DNA of 32,097 nt from Clostridiales bacterium (lineage in GTDB: Bacteria; Bacillota; Clostridia; Oscillospirales; Oscillospiraceae). The DNA lies in contig JAAYBD010000007.1 in the NCBI GenBank assembly GCA_012719035.1, forward strand, positions 1-32,097, in the 5' to 3' direction. Under the pieces are notes generated by a model. It did no database searches, had not been told where the DNA came from, and worked only from the letters and a program-made list of their open reading frames with translations. This document shows, piece after piece, positions 31,981-32,097 of this stretch. The position numbers were made by a program, and so were the translations under genes. Each line of letters starts with the position of its first letter. Position 1 is the first letter of the stretch.

Positions 31981-32097
31981 ACCCCGAAAACTAAACCAAT
32001 AGGAATGTTAGTCACGATATGCTATAATTTTTGAAAGGGACGTGATTAACATGAAAACGAGATTCACAGAAGAGCAAATTATCAAGATTTTGAAAGA
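31973..32097 (+). mobile_element. Left end of an IS3-family insertion sequence
   Basis: From about 31973 (TGACCTGAACCCC, a typical IS3-family terminal-repeat style) the sequence departs from the sigma gene. It leads to a short non-coding stretch and the first transposase reading frame. The right end is outside the window, so the inverted repeat and target duplication cannot be checked. Confidence 0.75.
32051..32097 (+). CDS. IS3-family transposase OrfA, partial at the window edge
   Basis: MKTRFTEEQIIKILK is the start of an IS3/IS911-type OrfA, whose N-terminal helix-turn-helix binds the IS ends. AAAGGGA lies about 10 bp before the ATG. Only 15 complete codons are in the window; the rest, including the OrfB integrase, is cut off. 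Confidence 0.85.
   Translation, partial: MKTRFTEEQIIKILK

Overview
The window looks like a chromosomal segment of a low-to-moderate GC anaerobic Firmicute of the class Clostridia, probably Oscillospiraceae/Ruminococcaceae-like. This is inferred from the Clostridia-type type I-C CRISPR-Cas locus, AGGAGG-type ribosome binding sites, TTGACA/TATAAT promoters, a TcdR-type sigma factor, a DUF1540 protein, YitT and a class B sortase. No species can be named from the sequence.

Positions 1-8.8 kb hold a complete type I-C CRISPR-Cas locus on the minus strand. A promoter near 8726-8754 leads into cas3, cas5c, cas8c (with an internally translated cas11c), cas7, cas4, cas1 and cas2. A ~160-bp leader follows, then an array of at least 15 identical 33-bp repeats that runs off the left edge. 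The genes overlap or are tightly spaced. cas4 has no ordinary start codon where its conserved N-terminus begins and lies one frame (-1) from the end of cas7.

Positions 9-13.3 kb hold a small basic protein, a TetR-family regulator, a VTT/TVP38-type membrane protein coupled to an unrecognised ~300-residue protein, and a divergent radical SAM protein. An A/T-rich palindrome lies between the last two.

Positions 13.4-23.3 kb look like a ~9.8-kb insertion into a tRNA-Thr gene. A consensus promoter and the 5' half of a tRNA-Thr(CGT) lie at 13347-13456. The matching 3' half and a tRNA terminator lie at 23226-23297. Between them are an intact tRNA-Thr(CGT), a VbhA-type antitoxin with a decayed fic toxin gene, a LytS-like kinase and a REC-SARP-type regulator, a very large cell-wall adhesin gene interrupted by an in-frame TAG, its class B sortase, and a decayed GGDEF gene. 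The adhesin promoter carries an 11-bp-spaced direct repeat 8 bp upstream of TATAAT, the arrangement known for SARP activators, so the regulator probably controls the adhesin.

Positions 23.4-29.8 kb hold a methyltransferase and a minus-strand module: a TcdR/UviA-like sigma factor, a TPR membrane protein, and a 769-residue protein with peptidoglycan-binding repeats, a DUF1906 glycoside-hydrolase-like domain and a hydrophobic C-terminal tail. The promoter of the last gene reads TTTACA-N17-CTCTTT, the form recognised by TcdR-type sigma factors. I consider this the best candidate for an undescribed system. A DUF1540 gene whose 3' end enters a 114-nt hairpin, and a YitT-family membrane protein, follow.

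Positions 29.9-32.1 kb hold a BmrR-like MerR regulator, a small membrane protein, tRNA-Leu(CAG), and an ECF sigma gene cut short by an IS3-family element whose first gene runs off the right edge.
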